DNA of 64,000 nt. Origin: Candidatus Woesearchaeota archaeon CG10_big_fil_rev_8_21_14_0_10_44_13. GTDB taxonomy: Archaea > Nanobdellota > Nanobdellia > Woesearchaeales > UBA12501. The position numbers and the translations under genes are program-made. This document shows positions 38,825 through 48,621 of this stretch, piece by piece. The stretch covers positions 9,943-73,942 of the forward strand of contig PCXZ01000023.1 of assembly GCA_002762985.1 (NCBI GenBank). Reading direction: 5' to 3'. Under the pieces are notes generated by a model. That model saw nothing but the letters and a program-made list of their open reading frames with translations. It made no database searches and had not been told where the DNA came from. The stretch's first letter is position 1; the number at the start of each line of letters is the position of its first letter.

Positions 38825-40606
38825 ATGAAACGCACCCATACATGCGGAGAGCTCGGGAAGAAGGAAGACAAGAAAGAGGTAACCCTGCAGGGATGGGTCG
38901 ATGTGAGAAGGGACCATGGCGGCTTGATATTCATAGACCTCAGGGACAGGTATGGCATCACACAGATTGTTCTTGACCCCAAATCAAAAGGATTTGAAGG
39001 CGCTGAGCACCTGAGGAGGGAAGACTGCATACAAGTGACGGGCAAGGTGAGGTTAAGGCCTCAGGGCATGGCAAACCCGAAGATGAAGACAGGCGAGATT
39101 GAAGTATATATCTCGCAGCAGCTTGTGATACTGAACAAGGCAGAGACTCCACCGATCGAGATCGATGATAATAAGATCGCCAATGAGGAGGTCAGGATGA
39201 AATACAGGTTCCTTGATCTCAGGAGGCCAACGATGCAGCAGAGGCTTGTGCTGAGGCATAAAGTCTCACAGATCGTAAGGAATTACCTCTCATCCCACAA
39301 TTTTGTCGAGGTCGAGACCCCTTTGCTGATGAAAGCGACACCAGAGGGCGCAAGGGATTATCTTGTGCCGAGCCGTGTACATCCTGGAAAATTCTATGCG
39401 CTGCCGCAGTCACCCCAGCTTTACAAGCAGCTTCTGATGGTTGCAGGCATGGACAGGTATTTCCAGATGGCAAAATGCCTGAGGGATGAGGATCTCAGGG
39501 CAGACAGGCAGCCTGAATTCACGCAGATAGATGTTGAGATGAGCTTCATAGAGGAGAAGGATATCCAGGACATGATGGAAGGCCTGATAAAGGAATGCTT
39601 CAGTGCCATCGGGACCAATGTCAAGCTTCCTTTCCCAAGAATGAGCTATGCAGAGGCGATGGACAAGTACGGCTCTGACAAGCCTGACATCAGGTTCGGA
39701 TTAGAGCTTGTCAATGTGGCGGATATAGCCAAGAATTCAAATTTCGAGGTCTTCACAAAAGCATTGCAGTCAGGCGGCCAGGTGAAATGCATAAATGCAA
39801 AAGGCTGCGCATCATTTTCAAGGAAAGACATCGAGGAGCTCACAGAATTCGTCGCAATCTACAAGGCAAAAGGCCTTGCATGGGCGAAGGTTAATGAACA
39901 GGGCAAGCTTGAAAGCTCCATAACAAAATTCTTCCCTGAGAAAGTGCAGGCGGACCTCATGAAGAAGATGGATGCTAAGAAAGGCGACCTGCTGCTGTTT
40001 GTCGCTGACCACAAGCATTTCACCGTCAATGATGCTCTCGGGAACCTCAGGCTGAAACTGGCCGAGAAGCTTAACCTGATAAACAAGGACGAGTTCAGGT
40101 TCATATGGATCGTCGATTTCCCGCTTGTAGAGTTCGATGAGGACCTGCAGAGGCATGTCGCCGTGCATCACCCTTTCACGTCCCCTAAAGATGAGGATAT
40201 CGGCCTGCTCGACAAGGAGCCTGTAAAAGTCAGGGCAAAGGCATACGATCTCACATTGAACGGCGTAGAGATAGGCGGCGGTTCCATAAGGATACACAAG
40301 AGGGAATTGCAGGAGAAGATGTTCAGGGTCTTAGGGATAACAAAAGAGGAAGCAGAGAGGAAATTCGGATTCCTATTGGATGCTTTCAGGTACGGCGCCC
40401 CTCCTCACGGAGGCCTTGCTTTCGGATTCGACAGGCTCATAGCGATAATGGCGAAAGTGCCTGGCAATGACATAAGGGAAGTGATAGCATTCCCGAAGAA
40501 CAAGGCTGCAGAAGGCCCGATGGATGGATGCCCTTCGGATGTCCCGCCTGAGCAATTGAAGGAATTGAATATAAAATCTGATATCCCAAAGAAAGAGCAT
40601 AAATGA
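38825..40606 (+). CDS. aspS: Aspartyl-tRNA synthetase, bacterial-type (with GAD insertion)
   Basis: MKRTHTCGELGKKEDKKEVTLQGWVDVRRDHGGLIFIDLRDRYGITQIV; RFLDLRRPTMQQRL; GAD-like insertion; HPFTSPKDEDIGLLD; GAPPHGGLAFGFDRLIAIM; 593 aa. Confidence 0.95.
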   Translation: MKRTHTCGELGKKEDKKEVTLQGWVDVRRDHGGLIFIDLRDRYGITQIVLDPKSKGFEGAEHLRREDCIQVTGKVRLRPQGMANPKMKTGEIEVYISQQLVILNKAETPPIEIDDNKIANEEVRMKYRFLDLRRPTMQQRLVLRHKVSQIVRNYLSSHNFVEVETPLLMKATPEGARDYLVPSRVHPGKFYALPQSPQLYKQLLMVAGMDRYFQMAKCLRDEDLRADRQPEFTQIDVEMSFIEEKDIQDMMEGLIKECFSAIGTNVKLPFPRMSYAEAMDKYGSDKPDIRFGLELVNVADIAKNSNFEVFTKALQSGGQVKCINAKGCASFSRKDIEELTEFVAIYKAKGLAWAKVNEQGKLESSITKFFPEKVQADLMKKMDAKKGDLLLFVADHKHFTVNDALGNLRLKLAEKLNLINKDEFRFIWIVDFPLVEFDEDLQRHVAVHHPFTSPKDEDIGLLDKEPVKVRAKAYDLTLNGVEIGGGSIRIHKRELQEKMFRVLGITKEEAERKFGFLLDAFRYGAPPHGGLAFGFDRLIAIMAKVPGNDIREVIAFPKNKAAEGPMDGCPSDVPPEQLKELNIKSDIPKKEHK

Positions 40607-40644
40607 GATGTTTATGCCCAAGCATTTTCTAAAATGGCTCTAAA

Positions 40645-41295
40645 ATGACAAAACTAATCGTCTTCGATCTCGACGGCACAATAATCGATGACATAGAGAG
40701 TTTCTGGGCCTATGCCTGCAATGATTTCGGCTGCGATATCATGAGGAAGAAACAGGGAAATGAAAAGTATCTCAAGAACCTCATAACATATGATGAATGG
40801 GTCGAGCATGATATTGCCCTCTGGAAAGAGAAGAAGGCAGTGAAGGATGATTTTCTTAGGTCTATGAAAAAACTCAGGCTGATGAAAGGTACAATCGAGA
40901 CCATCAAAACGCTCAAGAAACGGGGGTTCAAGATAGGGATGATCTCTGACAGCCTTGACATAGCCCTCGAAGCCCTCATTCCGGACTACAAGGAGCTTTT
41001 TGACGAAGTGATGATAAACAGGATCTTCTTCGGCAATGACGGAAGGATTTCAGGATGGGACTCCACAGAATATGGAATGGAAAAAAAGGCAGATGGCCTT
41101 AAGAAGATGGCCGAAAGAGAGAAAATAGGCCTTAAGGACTGCATTTTTGTCGGCGACGGCTTTAACGATGTTCATGCAGTTAAGCTTGCGGGCATGGGCA
41201 TATCCTTCAACAGCCATTCTGAAGAGCTGGACAAGGCTGCTGACGTCATAATCAAAAAGAAGGATTTGAGGGAAATACTTAAATACATAAGCTGA
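40645..41295 (+). CDS. HAD-superfamily phosphatase (SerB-like)
   Basis: LIVFDLDGTIIDD, IGMISDSLDIALEAL, KDCIFVGDGFNDVHAVKLAGMGISFN. Confidence 0.88.
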   Translation: MTKLIVFDLDGTIIDDIESFWAYACNDFGCDIMRKKQGNEKYLKNLITYDEWVEHDIALWKEKKAVKDDFLRSMKKLRLMKGTIETIKTLKKRGFKIGMISDSLDIALEALIPDYKELFDEVMINRIFFGNDGRISGWDSTEYGMEKKADGLKKMAEREKIGLKDCIFVGDGFNDVHAVKLAGMGISFNSHSEELDKAADVIIKKKDLREILKYIS

Positions 41296-41307
41296 ATATG
41301 CTTTCTT

Positions 41308-42180
41308 ATGGCATTGACAACCGGGATAATCTTCGGACTGCTCGTAATGTTCTTCTGGGGAATATCCAAAGTGATAATAAATCCCGCGATAAAGAGGATC
41401 GGGCCCTGCTATGCTCTTTTTTATGAGCAGGTATTTGTTGTCCTGCCCCTCATCATATTCTCTTTGTTCTACACTAAGATGTATATTCCTTCGCAGGGAA
41501 CCATGATAAGGATAACCATCGCCGTCATTGCAGGCGCAATACCCATATACTTCTATTTCAAGGCGATGGAGATAGGCAAGGTCTCATTGGTTACGCCCAT
41601 AGCCAACTCAGCATCCATAATCACGGTGTTTTTATCCTATCTCCTGTATAAGGAAGTGCTGGCGACCCCGCAGATCGCCGCAGTCATGCTGCTCATAGCA
41701 GGAGTGTTGCTGATCTCTTTCAGATACTCGGAATTGAAGAGACTGAAATTCTCGAGAACAACGATTCCAGGAGCAAAATTCGCTTTCATAACCATGGTTG
41801 GGTGGGGCATCTATTTTTTCCTGATAAAACCCATCATATTGGAGATAGGGCCTTTGCTTTCTGCAGTCTATCTTGAGACAGGCATATTCCTTATTATATC
41901 GCTTGCTTTCATATTCAAGTCCATGAAAAGCAGGTCCATCGAAGGGTTTAATGGTGTCGGCATTTATGTTTTCTTTGGAGGCCTTACTACCGCAGCAGGC
42001 TCCCTGTTCTTCAATCTTGCAGTTGAGAAATCTGCAGTCTCACTGATATACCCTCTTGCGAACAGCTCGCTCCTCATCACAGCGATAGCCTCATATATCT
42101 TCCTTAAGGAAAGGATAGAGCTGAACCAGAAGATAGCAATATTTTTGATACTTCTCGGGATAATATTGATCTCTGTATAA
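41308..42180 (+). CDS. EamA/DMT-superfamily permease
   Basis: ~10 TM helices, repeated LLYKEVLATPQIAAVMLLIAGVLLIS / FLKERIELNQKIAIFLILLGIILISV. Confidence 0.88.
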   Translation: MALTTGIIFGLLVMFFWGISKVIINPAIKRIGPCYALFYEQVFVVLPLIIFSLFYTKMYIPSQGTMIRITIAVIAGAIPIYFYFKAMEIGKVSLVTPIANSASIITVFLSYLLYKEVLATPQIAAVMLLIAGVLLISFRYSELKRLKFSRTTIPGAKFAFITMVGWGIYFFLIKPIILEIGPLLSAVYLETGIFLIISLAFIFKSMKSRSIEGFNGVGIYVFFGGLTTAAGSLFFNLAVEKSAVSLIYPLANSSLLITAIASYIFLKERIELNQKIAIFLILLGIILISV

Positions 42181-42259
42181 ATCATATCTCTGCATGGATC
42201 ATGTATGAACTGCTGTTTTTATTGAGGGATGGCGCACGGTTTAGGATATATTTAAAAAC

Positions 42260-43780
42260 ATGGCCTGTTTCATATCCTTCATGGGTGGCGAAATAACCGG
42301 AAGGATAAAGGGCACAGAATGGAAGAAATGGGGCTCAAGGAGGGTTTCATTGAGGCTTGCAGAGCACTGGGCATTATGCACATTGCGCTTCCCGAAATTC
42401 TTCAAGATGAGATTCCCTGAACACCTGTTCCTTATCGAAAATGATGTCTGCCACGGCTATCTTGAAAAGAAACAGCTCGATGTATGCCTGAACGACCTAC
42501 TGAAGGGGATTTACAGGTCATCCTTCACTGAATTTTATGAGAAAAAGGCCAACATAATCTTCAGTAGATTCCTCGCTTTCTGCAAAAAAATACCAAAACT
42601 TCCGCTGAAAAGGACGAGAAAGGAGGATCTTCTCATCCTGTATGACAAGTTCATTGAAGAAGAGGACAATTTCACGAATTTTGCCTGGGTCGTATTCATA
42701 CTGGATGATTTCATCTCAAAAAAGCTCGAGGAGAAGCTGAAGATATTCCTGAAAGAGAAACGACAGGAGGACAGGCTGCAGGATTACCTTAACATAATAC
42801 TTTCGCCTGAGAAGAAATCTGCTGTTTTCCTCCAGACGATAGACGTGCTGAAAATCGCCGATAAAATCAAGAACAAGAGGATAAGCGGCGCCCAGATAGG
42901 CAAAGAGATGGAGAGGATGGAAAAGAAGTACGGTTATTTCAATGTCTATAATCTCGATGAGAGCCCCTTGTCAAGGGATTATTTCCGCAGCGAGATAAAA
43001 AAGATGCTTTCTGACAGGGTTTTTGAGCCTAAAAAGGAGATTGCAAGGATAAATGCCCGGTTTGAAGCGAATAGGAAGGAATATTCAAAGCTTTCAAGGC
43101 TCTTCAAGAAGGACCGCAAGCTGTCCATCCTCGCAGAGTCCTGCCATAAAATATCTTATTACAGGGACCGCAGGAATGATATAAGGAGAGAGGGATATTA
43201 TAGCATAAGCAGATTATATGCCGAGATTGCAGCGTGCGCAAAAACAGACCTGACATCCCTAATATATATGAATAGGGATGAGATAAGGGAGACATTGAAG
43301 AAAGGAAAACCGGCAGTAAGCAGGGGGGCGATCGAGAAAAGGAAAGAATATTCCTGCGCAGCACTGATCAACGGGAAGATGGAATACATCTTCGACCCAG
43401 TCATTGTTTCCGGCCTGATTGAATCCATAAACCCCAAGATAGAGATAGACGAATTCAAAGGCCTGGCCGCAAGCCCCGGCAAGATCACCGGCAGGGTGAA
43501 AGTGATATTCAACACGCAGAAAGATGCTTCAAAACTTGGCCAGGGCGATATACTTGTCACATCCATGACTAACCTTGATTTCGTGCCTTTGATGTCAAGG
43601 GCATCTGCAATAGTCACAGATGAAGGCGGCCTTCTGTGCCATGCGGCGATTGTCTCAAGAGAGATGAAGAAGCCCTGCATTGTCGGGACAGCGATAGCGA
43701 CAAAAGCCCTTAAGGATAATGATCTGGTCGAAGTGAATGCCAATCATGGCTTTGTTAAGATGATAAAACGCGCCCAATAG
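42260..43780 (+). CDS. PEP-utiliser phosphohistidine domain protein, ATP-grasp-less; paralog 10
   Basis: C-terminal [56 protein letters not shown]; the start could be the internal M of MGGEITG. Confidence 0.83.
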   Translation: MACFISFMGGEITGRIKGTEWKKWGSRRVSLRLAEHWALCTLRFPKFFKMRFPEHLFLIENDVCHGYLEKKQLDVCLNDLLKGIYRSSFTEFYEKKANIIFSRFLAFCKKIPKLPLKRTRKEDLLILYDKFIEEEDNFTNFAWVVFILDDFISKKLEEKLKIFLKEKRQEDRLQDYLNIILSPEKKSAVFLQTIDVLKIADKIKNKRISGAQIGKEMERMEKKYGYFNVYNLDESPLSRDYFRSEIKKMLSDRVFEPKKEIARINARFEANRKEYSKLSRLFKKDRKLSILAESCHKISYYRDRRNDIRREGYYSISRLYAEIAACAKTDLTSLIYMNRDEIRETLKKGKPAVSRGAIEKRKEYSCAALINGKMEYIFDPVIVSGLIESINPKIEIDEFKGLAASPGKITGRVKVIFNTQKDASKLGQGDILVTSMTNLDFVPLMSRASAIVTDEGGLLCHAAIVSREMKKPCIVGTAIATKALKDNDLVEVNANHGFVKMIKRAQ

Positions 43781-43830
43781 CATTTATTAAGACCATAAAC
43801 TATATAAAACAACTATATTTCTAAAGCCCT

Positions 43831-44124
43831 ATGAAAGGGGTCAAAGTTGATAGGGAGCTAATCCTAAAAGTGGCAGAGAACGCAAGGCTCGAGCTAACTG
43901 ACAAGGAAGCAGAAGAATTTGTAAAGCAGTTCAAGGACATACTTGACGCATTCTCTCAGATAGACGAAGTCGATACGAAAGGCATCGAAGCCAGCATGCA
44001 GCCCGTTGAGCTGAAGAATGTTTTGCGTGAAGACAGGACAGAGCCATCGCTGAGCCAGGAAGATGCCCTTGCGAACACTGAGCATAAGAAAGACGGCTAT
44101 TTCAAGGGGCCTAGGGCGGTGTAG
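43831..44124 (+). CDS. gatC: Asp/Glu-tRNA amidotransferase subunit C
   Basis: VAENARLELTDKEAEEFVKQFKDILDAFSQIDEVDTKGIEASMQPVELKNVLREDRTEPSLSQEDALAN. Confidence 0.92.
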   Translation: MKGVKVDRELILKVAENARLELTDKEAEEFVKQFKDILDAFSQIDEVDTKGIEASMQPVELKNVLREDRTEPSLSQEDALANTEHKKDGYFKGPRAV

Positions 44125-44127
44125 ACA

Positions 44128-44862
44128 ATGTTAAAGATAGACCTTCACATACATTCCATACATAGCGGCCATGCTTACGGGACAATCTACGACATAATGA
44201 GGGACGCAAAGTCGAAAGGCATGGAGATGATAGCGATAACTGACCATGGGCCTAGCATGCTGGGCGCATCAACCCACATCCATTTCATGATGTTCGGCAG
44301 GTCCCCTAAGGATCATGATGGCATGGAGGTATTGTGGGGCTGCGAGGCCAATATAATAGATGGCGAAGGCAGCATAGACCTCGACGAGAAGATTGTCAAA
44401 AAGATAGACCTCCTGCTTTTGGGCCTGCATCTCGGGACGCCTTACAAGGACTTAGGGGAGAAAAGGAATACAGAAGCAGTGATAAAATGCTTCAGGAAAC
44501 ACCCAATCCACATTTTTGTGCATCCTGCAACGCTCTTCTATAAGTATGATGTGGAAAAAGTTTACCAGGCGGCCTGCGACAACAATATCCTTCTCGAGAT
44601 GAACCTTGCGAACCTTGCAATGCTTGAAGACGGCGACGAAAAGATCAGGTTTGAAGACCTCAAGAAGATGGTCGATATAGCAAAGAAGAACAAGAAAAAG
44701 ATAATAGTCAATTCAGATGCCCACTTTTTGCATGAGATCGGCGATGACTCCCTACTTAAAAAATACTGGGACAGGCTCGGGCTTGATGAAAGCATGATAA
44801 TCAACAACTACCCTGATGAGCTCAGGGCATTCATAAAAAGCAAAAAACTGCAGAAAAGATAA
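44128..44862 (+). CDS. PHP-domain phosphohydrolase (YcdX/histidinol-phosphatase-like)
   Basis: KIDLHIHSIHSGHAYGTI..., ITDHGPSMLGA, GCEANIID, IVNSDAHFLHEIGD. Confidence 0.88.
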   Translation: MLKIDLHIHSIHSGHAYGTIYDIMRDAKSKGMEMIAITDHGPSMLGASTHIHFMMFGRSPKDHDGMEVLWGCEANIIDGEGSIDLDEKIVKKIDLLLLGLHLGTPYKDLGEKRNTEAVIKCFRKHPIHIFVHPATLFYKYDVEKVYQAACDNNILLEMNLANLAMLEDGDEKIRFEDLKKMVDIAKKNKKKIIVNSDAHFLHEIGDDSLLKKYWDRLGLDESMIINNYPDELRAFIKSKKLQKR

Positions 44863-44863
44863 G

Positions 44864-46276
44864 ATGCGCCAAGAAGAACAGTCAAAAAAATCCAGCAGGA
44901 AAGAGATTGACATAGTAGAAAGCACAGAAGAAGCCCTTCAGGAGGCCAAGGAGATAAATGAGGAATACAACTATCTTAATGTGATCTCTGAGAATCTTGC
45001 ATTAGGGCAGGCAAGAGCCATTTCTAAGAACCCGAACAAAGGGAGGCTCTCAGGAATATTTGTCTCTGTAAAAGACTGCCTTGTAGTAAAAGATGTGGAA
45101 TCCACAGCAGGATCAAGGATACTGAAGGGGTATAAGCCCGTGTTCAATGCGACTGCAGTGCAGAGATGCATTGATGAAGGGGCGATAATAATAGGAAAGA
45201 CTTCCCAGGACGAGTTCGGTTTCGGCTCTTTTTCAGTGAATGTAGGTGTTGACTGCAAGATCCCATTGAATCCCTACGATACAGAGAGGGCCTGCGGAGG
45301 GAGCTCTGGCGGAGCCGGCGGGTTCACCCGGAAATTCTCAAAGAGGCACATCGCATTGGGCGAGAGCACCGGCGGCTCGATAGTATGCCCTGCTTCATTC
45401 TGCGGCATCGTTGGATTATGTCCTACATACGGCCTTGTCTCGAGATACGGGCTCATGGATTATGCGAACAGCCTTGACAAGATAGGCCCGATGGCAAAGA
45501 ATGTCGATGATGCTGCATTATTGCTGGACGTGATCTCAGGATTTGACGAAAAGGATTCGACTTCTGTCGGAAAGAAGGATTTCATGTCCGGGATGAAGAA
45601 GGATTCAAAGCTCAAGGTCGCGATAATCGAGGAGAATTTCGGGAAAGGGACTGATGAAGAGGTCAAGCAGGCCGTCATCTCAGCCCTTGACAAGGCAGGG
45701 ATAAAGTATGACAAGGTGAAACTGCCATTGACAGCAAAATACGGCATCGCCACTTATTATCTCATCTCGATGAGCGAAGCTTCCACTAATCTTGCGAAAT
45801 ACTGCGGGATGAGATACGGCAAGCATGAGAAACTGGATGGTAATTTCAATGAGTATTTCACAAAAGTCAGGGGCATGCACTTCGGCAAGGAAGCCAAGAG
45901 AAGGATCATGCTGGGGACATTCGCCAGGATGTCTGGTTTCAGGGATGCCTATTACATGCAGGCCATGAAGGTGAGGACAAGGATCATCGAGGAATACAAG
46001 AATCTTTTCAGGAAATATGACATCTTGGTGAGCCCAACTATGCCTTTCATAGCGCCTAAGTTCTCTGAGATACAGAAATTAACCCCATTGCAGAACTACA
46101 TGGCAGACATAATGACTGCAGGCCCCAATCTTGCAGGGCTTCCGCACATGAGCATAAATGCAGGATTTTCCAAGAAAGAGAAGATGCCTATAGGGATCAT
46201 GTTCATAGCAGACCATTTTGAGGAAGGGAAAATGCTGAATATCGGGAAGAAGGTTGAGGGGAGTTTAAATGATTGA
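44864..46276 (+). CDS. gatA: Asp/Glu-tRNA amidotransferase subunit A
   Basis: Amidase signature: SVKDCLVVKD, RACGGSSGGAGG, ALGESTGGSIVCPASFCGIVGLCPTYGLVSRYG. Confidence 0.95.
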   Translation: MRQEEQSKKSSRKEIDIVESTEEALQEAKEINEEYNYLNVISENLALGQARAISKNPNKGRLSGIFVSVKDCLVVKDVESTAGSRILKGYKPVFNATAVQRCIDEGAIIIGKTSQDEFGFGSFSVNVGVDCKIPLNPYDTERACGGSSGGAGGFTRKFSKRHIALGESTGGSIVCPASFCGIVGLCPTYGLVSRYGLMDYANSLDKIGPMAKNVDDAALLLDVISGFDEKDSTSVGKKDFMSGMKKDSKLKVAIIEENFGKGTDEEVKQAVISALDKAGIKYDKVKLPLTAKYGIATYYLISMSEASTNLAKYCGMRYGKHEKLDGNFNEYFTKVRGMHFGKEAKRRIMLGTFARMSGFRDAYYMQAMKVRTRIIEEYKNLFRKYDILVSPTMPFIAPKFSEIQKLTPLQNYMADIMTAGPNLAGLPHMSINAGFSKKEKMPIGIMFIADHFEEGKMLNIGKKVEGSLND

Positions 46277-46472
46277 CAAAGAATTAATAAAAGAGATAAT
46301 CTTTGGCGTAGCACCAATTGGAGCGGGCTGTTATTTATATAATCAAAATAAAGTACTTTCAATTTTATTATTGTTTTTTGGATGTGTAATAATAGGTTTT
46401 ATTGTATGGAATTATCTAGAAAGAGAAAAAGCTATGAGGAGCCATATTGGTTATGGCCATTTAAGAAGCTAG
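46269..46472 (+). CDS. Small membrane protein
   Basis: Short ORF with hydrophobic segments (VLSILLLFFGCVIIGFIVWNYL), overlapping the gatA 3' end by 8 nt. Confidence 0.45.
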   Translation: MIDKELIKEIIFGVAPIGAGCYLYNQNKVLSILLLFFGCVIIGFIVWNYLEREKAMRSHIGYGHLRS

Positions 46473-46482
46473 GGGAACAAAA

Positions 46483-46959
46483 ATGCCAACAACATTCAAA
46501 ACCCGAGTAACAGAACTCCTGGACTCAAAAGGAATAAAATACAGGCTCTTGTCTCATGATAAAGAGGTTTTTACCTGCGAGGAGGCAGCCAAAATCAGGG
46601 GCGTTGTGCTTGAGGAGATGGTCAAGTGCATCCTGCTTATCGACAAGGATAACAAATATGTTTTGGCTGCGTTGCTAGCTGATAAAAAATTAGATCCGAG
46701 AAAAGCAGCAGAATCGGCAGGAACAAAAAGGCTCAGTTTTGCAACAAAAGAACAGATTAAAGAGGTTTTGGGCTATACAATGGGCGCTGTGCCTCCTTTT
46801 GTGTTCGATGCCGATGTAAAAGTGGTATTTGATGATGAAGTGATTAAAAAAGAGAGGATTAGCATAAGCTCAGGTGATACAAGAAGCGGACTGGAGCTTT
46901 CACCGAAGGATTTGATTGGACTGATAAAACCTATAAGGGGGGACATAAAGAAAGATTAA
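46483..46959 (+). CDS. YbaK/ProX-like aminoacyl-tRNA deacylase
   Basis: VTELLDSKGIKYRLLSHDKEVFTCEEAAKIRGVVLEEMVKCILLIDKDNKYVLAALLADKKLD...; ISISSGDTRSGLELSPKDLI. Confidence 0.85.
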   Translation: MPTTFKTRVTELLDSKGIKYRLLSHDKEVFTCEEAAKIRGVVLEEMVKCILLIDKDNKYVLAALLADKKLDPRKAAESAGTKRLSFATKEQIKEVLGYTMGAVPPFVFDADVKVVFDDEVIKKERISISSGDTRSGLELSPKDLIGLIKPIRGDIKKD

Positions 46960-46960
46960 A

Positions 46961-48379
46961 ATGACGCAAAAATTCACCTCAGACATCATAATCGGACTTG
47001 AGATCCATGTAGAGCTCGACACAAACTCAAAGCTGTTCTGCAGCTGTTCCACTGAGAACACAGAAGAACCCAATAAGCATACATGCCAGGTCTGCTTAGG
47101 CCATCCGGGCTCAAAGCCAGTCCTGAACAAGCAGGCTGTTGAATTCGCAATAAGGCTTTGCCTGGCCCTGAACTGCAGGCTGAATCCAAAGCTCATCTTC
47201 TCAAGGAAGAATTACTTCTATCCCGACATGGCAAAGAACTACCAGATAACGCAGTATGAGATACCTTTGGGCACAGGAGGGAAGCTTTCTATTGCAAATG
47301 GCAAGGAGATAGGCATCGTCAGGGTGCACATGGAGGAAGATCCTGCTTCGCTTGTGCATCTTGGTTCAATGGAGACAAGCCCGTTCGTCCTTGTAGATTA
47401 CAACAGGTCGGGAAGGCCGCTGTGCGAAGTGGTCACAAAGCCCGACATGACAGGCCCTGATGAAGCCCGCGACTTCATGAAAAAACTCATCACAGTCCTG
47501 AACTACATAGGGATCTTCGACCAGAACAACTGCATAATAAAGGCAGATGCGAATGTGAGCATAAAAGAATCCGGCTATGTGAGATCAGAAGTCAAGAACA
47601 TAACAGGGTTCAAGGAGATCGAGAGGGCGTTGAGATATGAAGTGGAAAGGCAGAAAAGGGATTTCAAGGAAGGGAAGAGACTGATCCTTGAGACAAGGGC
47701 GTGGGATTCTGACAAGGGCATAACGATAAGGCTGAGGACAAAGGAGACAGAGGAAGATTATGGGTATATCCTAGATCCGGACCTTGTTGTCACAGAGATA
47801 ACTGAAAAATGGGTCGGGGAAGTGAAGAAAGAGATGCCCGAACTGGCCCAGGACAAGATCCAGAAATTCATAAGCAAATATAAGATAGACAGGATCGATG
47901 CCGAGGTCATTGCTGCAGAAAGGCCATTGGCAGAGATGTTCGAGGAAGTCGCAAAGAAGGTGAATCCGCAGTTGGCGGCGAGATGGATGAGGATAGAGCT
48001 TGTAAGGGTGATGAATTATAATGAGAAGACATTTGACGATATTCCTGTGAAATCCAGCCACATAATCGAGCTGCTCGAGATGGTCGAGAAGAGGGAGATA
48101 ACAGACAATGTGGCAAAGAAGATAATGGAGAGATTCATGAATGAGGCTTTCTCTCCTAGGGCCTATGCGAAAGAGCAGGGTCTGAAGGTTGTTTCGGATT
48201 CTTCTGAGCTTGAGAAGGTATGCAGGGATGTCATCAGGGAGAATCCGAAGGCAGTAGAGGACGTCAAGGCAGGCAATGAGAAATCATTGAACTTCCTTAT
48301 CGGTCAGGTCATGAGACGCACGAAAGGGCAGGCCTCTCCGAAGGAATTGAATGAGATAATTAAGAAGATGATAAAATAG
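46961..48379 (+). CDS. gatB: Asp/Glu-tRNA amidotransferase subunit B
   Basis: IIGLEIHVELDTNSKLFCSC, CQVCLGHPGSKPVLNKQAV, SRKNYFYPDMAKNYQITQYEIPLG, EDPASLVHLG...VDYNRSGRPLCEVVTKPD. Confidence 0.95.
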   Translation: MTQKFTSDIIIGLEIHVELDTNSKLFCSCSTENTEEPNKHTCQVCLGHPGSKPVLNKQAVEFAIRLCLALNCRLNPKLIFSRKNYFYPDMAKNYQITQYEIPLGTGGKLSIANGKEIGIVRVHMEEDPASLVHLGSMETSPFVLVDYNRSGRPLCEVVTKPDMTGPDEARDFMKKLITVLNYIGIFDQNNCIIKADANVSIKESGYVRSEVKNITGFKEIERALRYEVERQKRDFKEGKRLILETRAWDSDKGITIRLRTKETEEDYGYILDPDLVVTEITEKWVGEVKKEMPELAQDKIQKFISKYKIDRIDAEVIAAERPLAEMFEEVAKKVNPQLAARWMRIELVRVMNYNEKTFDDIPVKSSHIIELLEMVEKREITDNVAKKIMERFMNEAFSPRAYAKEQGLKVVSDSSELEKVCRDVIRENPKAVEDVKAGNEKSLNFLIGQVMRRTKGQASPKELNEIIKKMIK

Positions 48380-48486
48380 GTTAGTTGCGTGATAATATTT
48401 TTGATAGAAACAGATGTCGTTTCGAATTTATATCCAAATATCTTTTTGTCTATTTTTCTGATTGTGGGGATAATCATCATAATTTG

Positions 48487-48621
48487 CGGGGAAACCAAGG
48501 TTTCCAGCCCCAAATGGTTACGCGCATTTGATACGCAACAGCAAGGACCACATCCTCACTTCGTTCGGAGTGGTCCGAATAATTCATTCAGTTCGGACCA
48601 TTGAGCGCAGCGAAATGGTCC
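48487..48621. repeat. Cluster of three hairpin-forming inverted repeats downstream of gatB
   Basis: GGAAACC-aa-GGTTTCC (48490-48505); GGACCACATCC (48545-48555) / GGAGTGGTCC (48567-48576); GGACCATT (48595-48602) / AATGGTCC (48614-48621). Confidence 0.7.

Noticed and set aside
48389-48604. ORF 48389-48604 and antisense 48304-48513 (possible small membrane proteins)
   Set aside because: They extend through the hairpin cluster and the gatB 3' end. The first part of 48389-48604 is hydrophobic, but the C-terminal half is repeat-derived, so support is insufficient.
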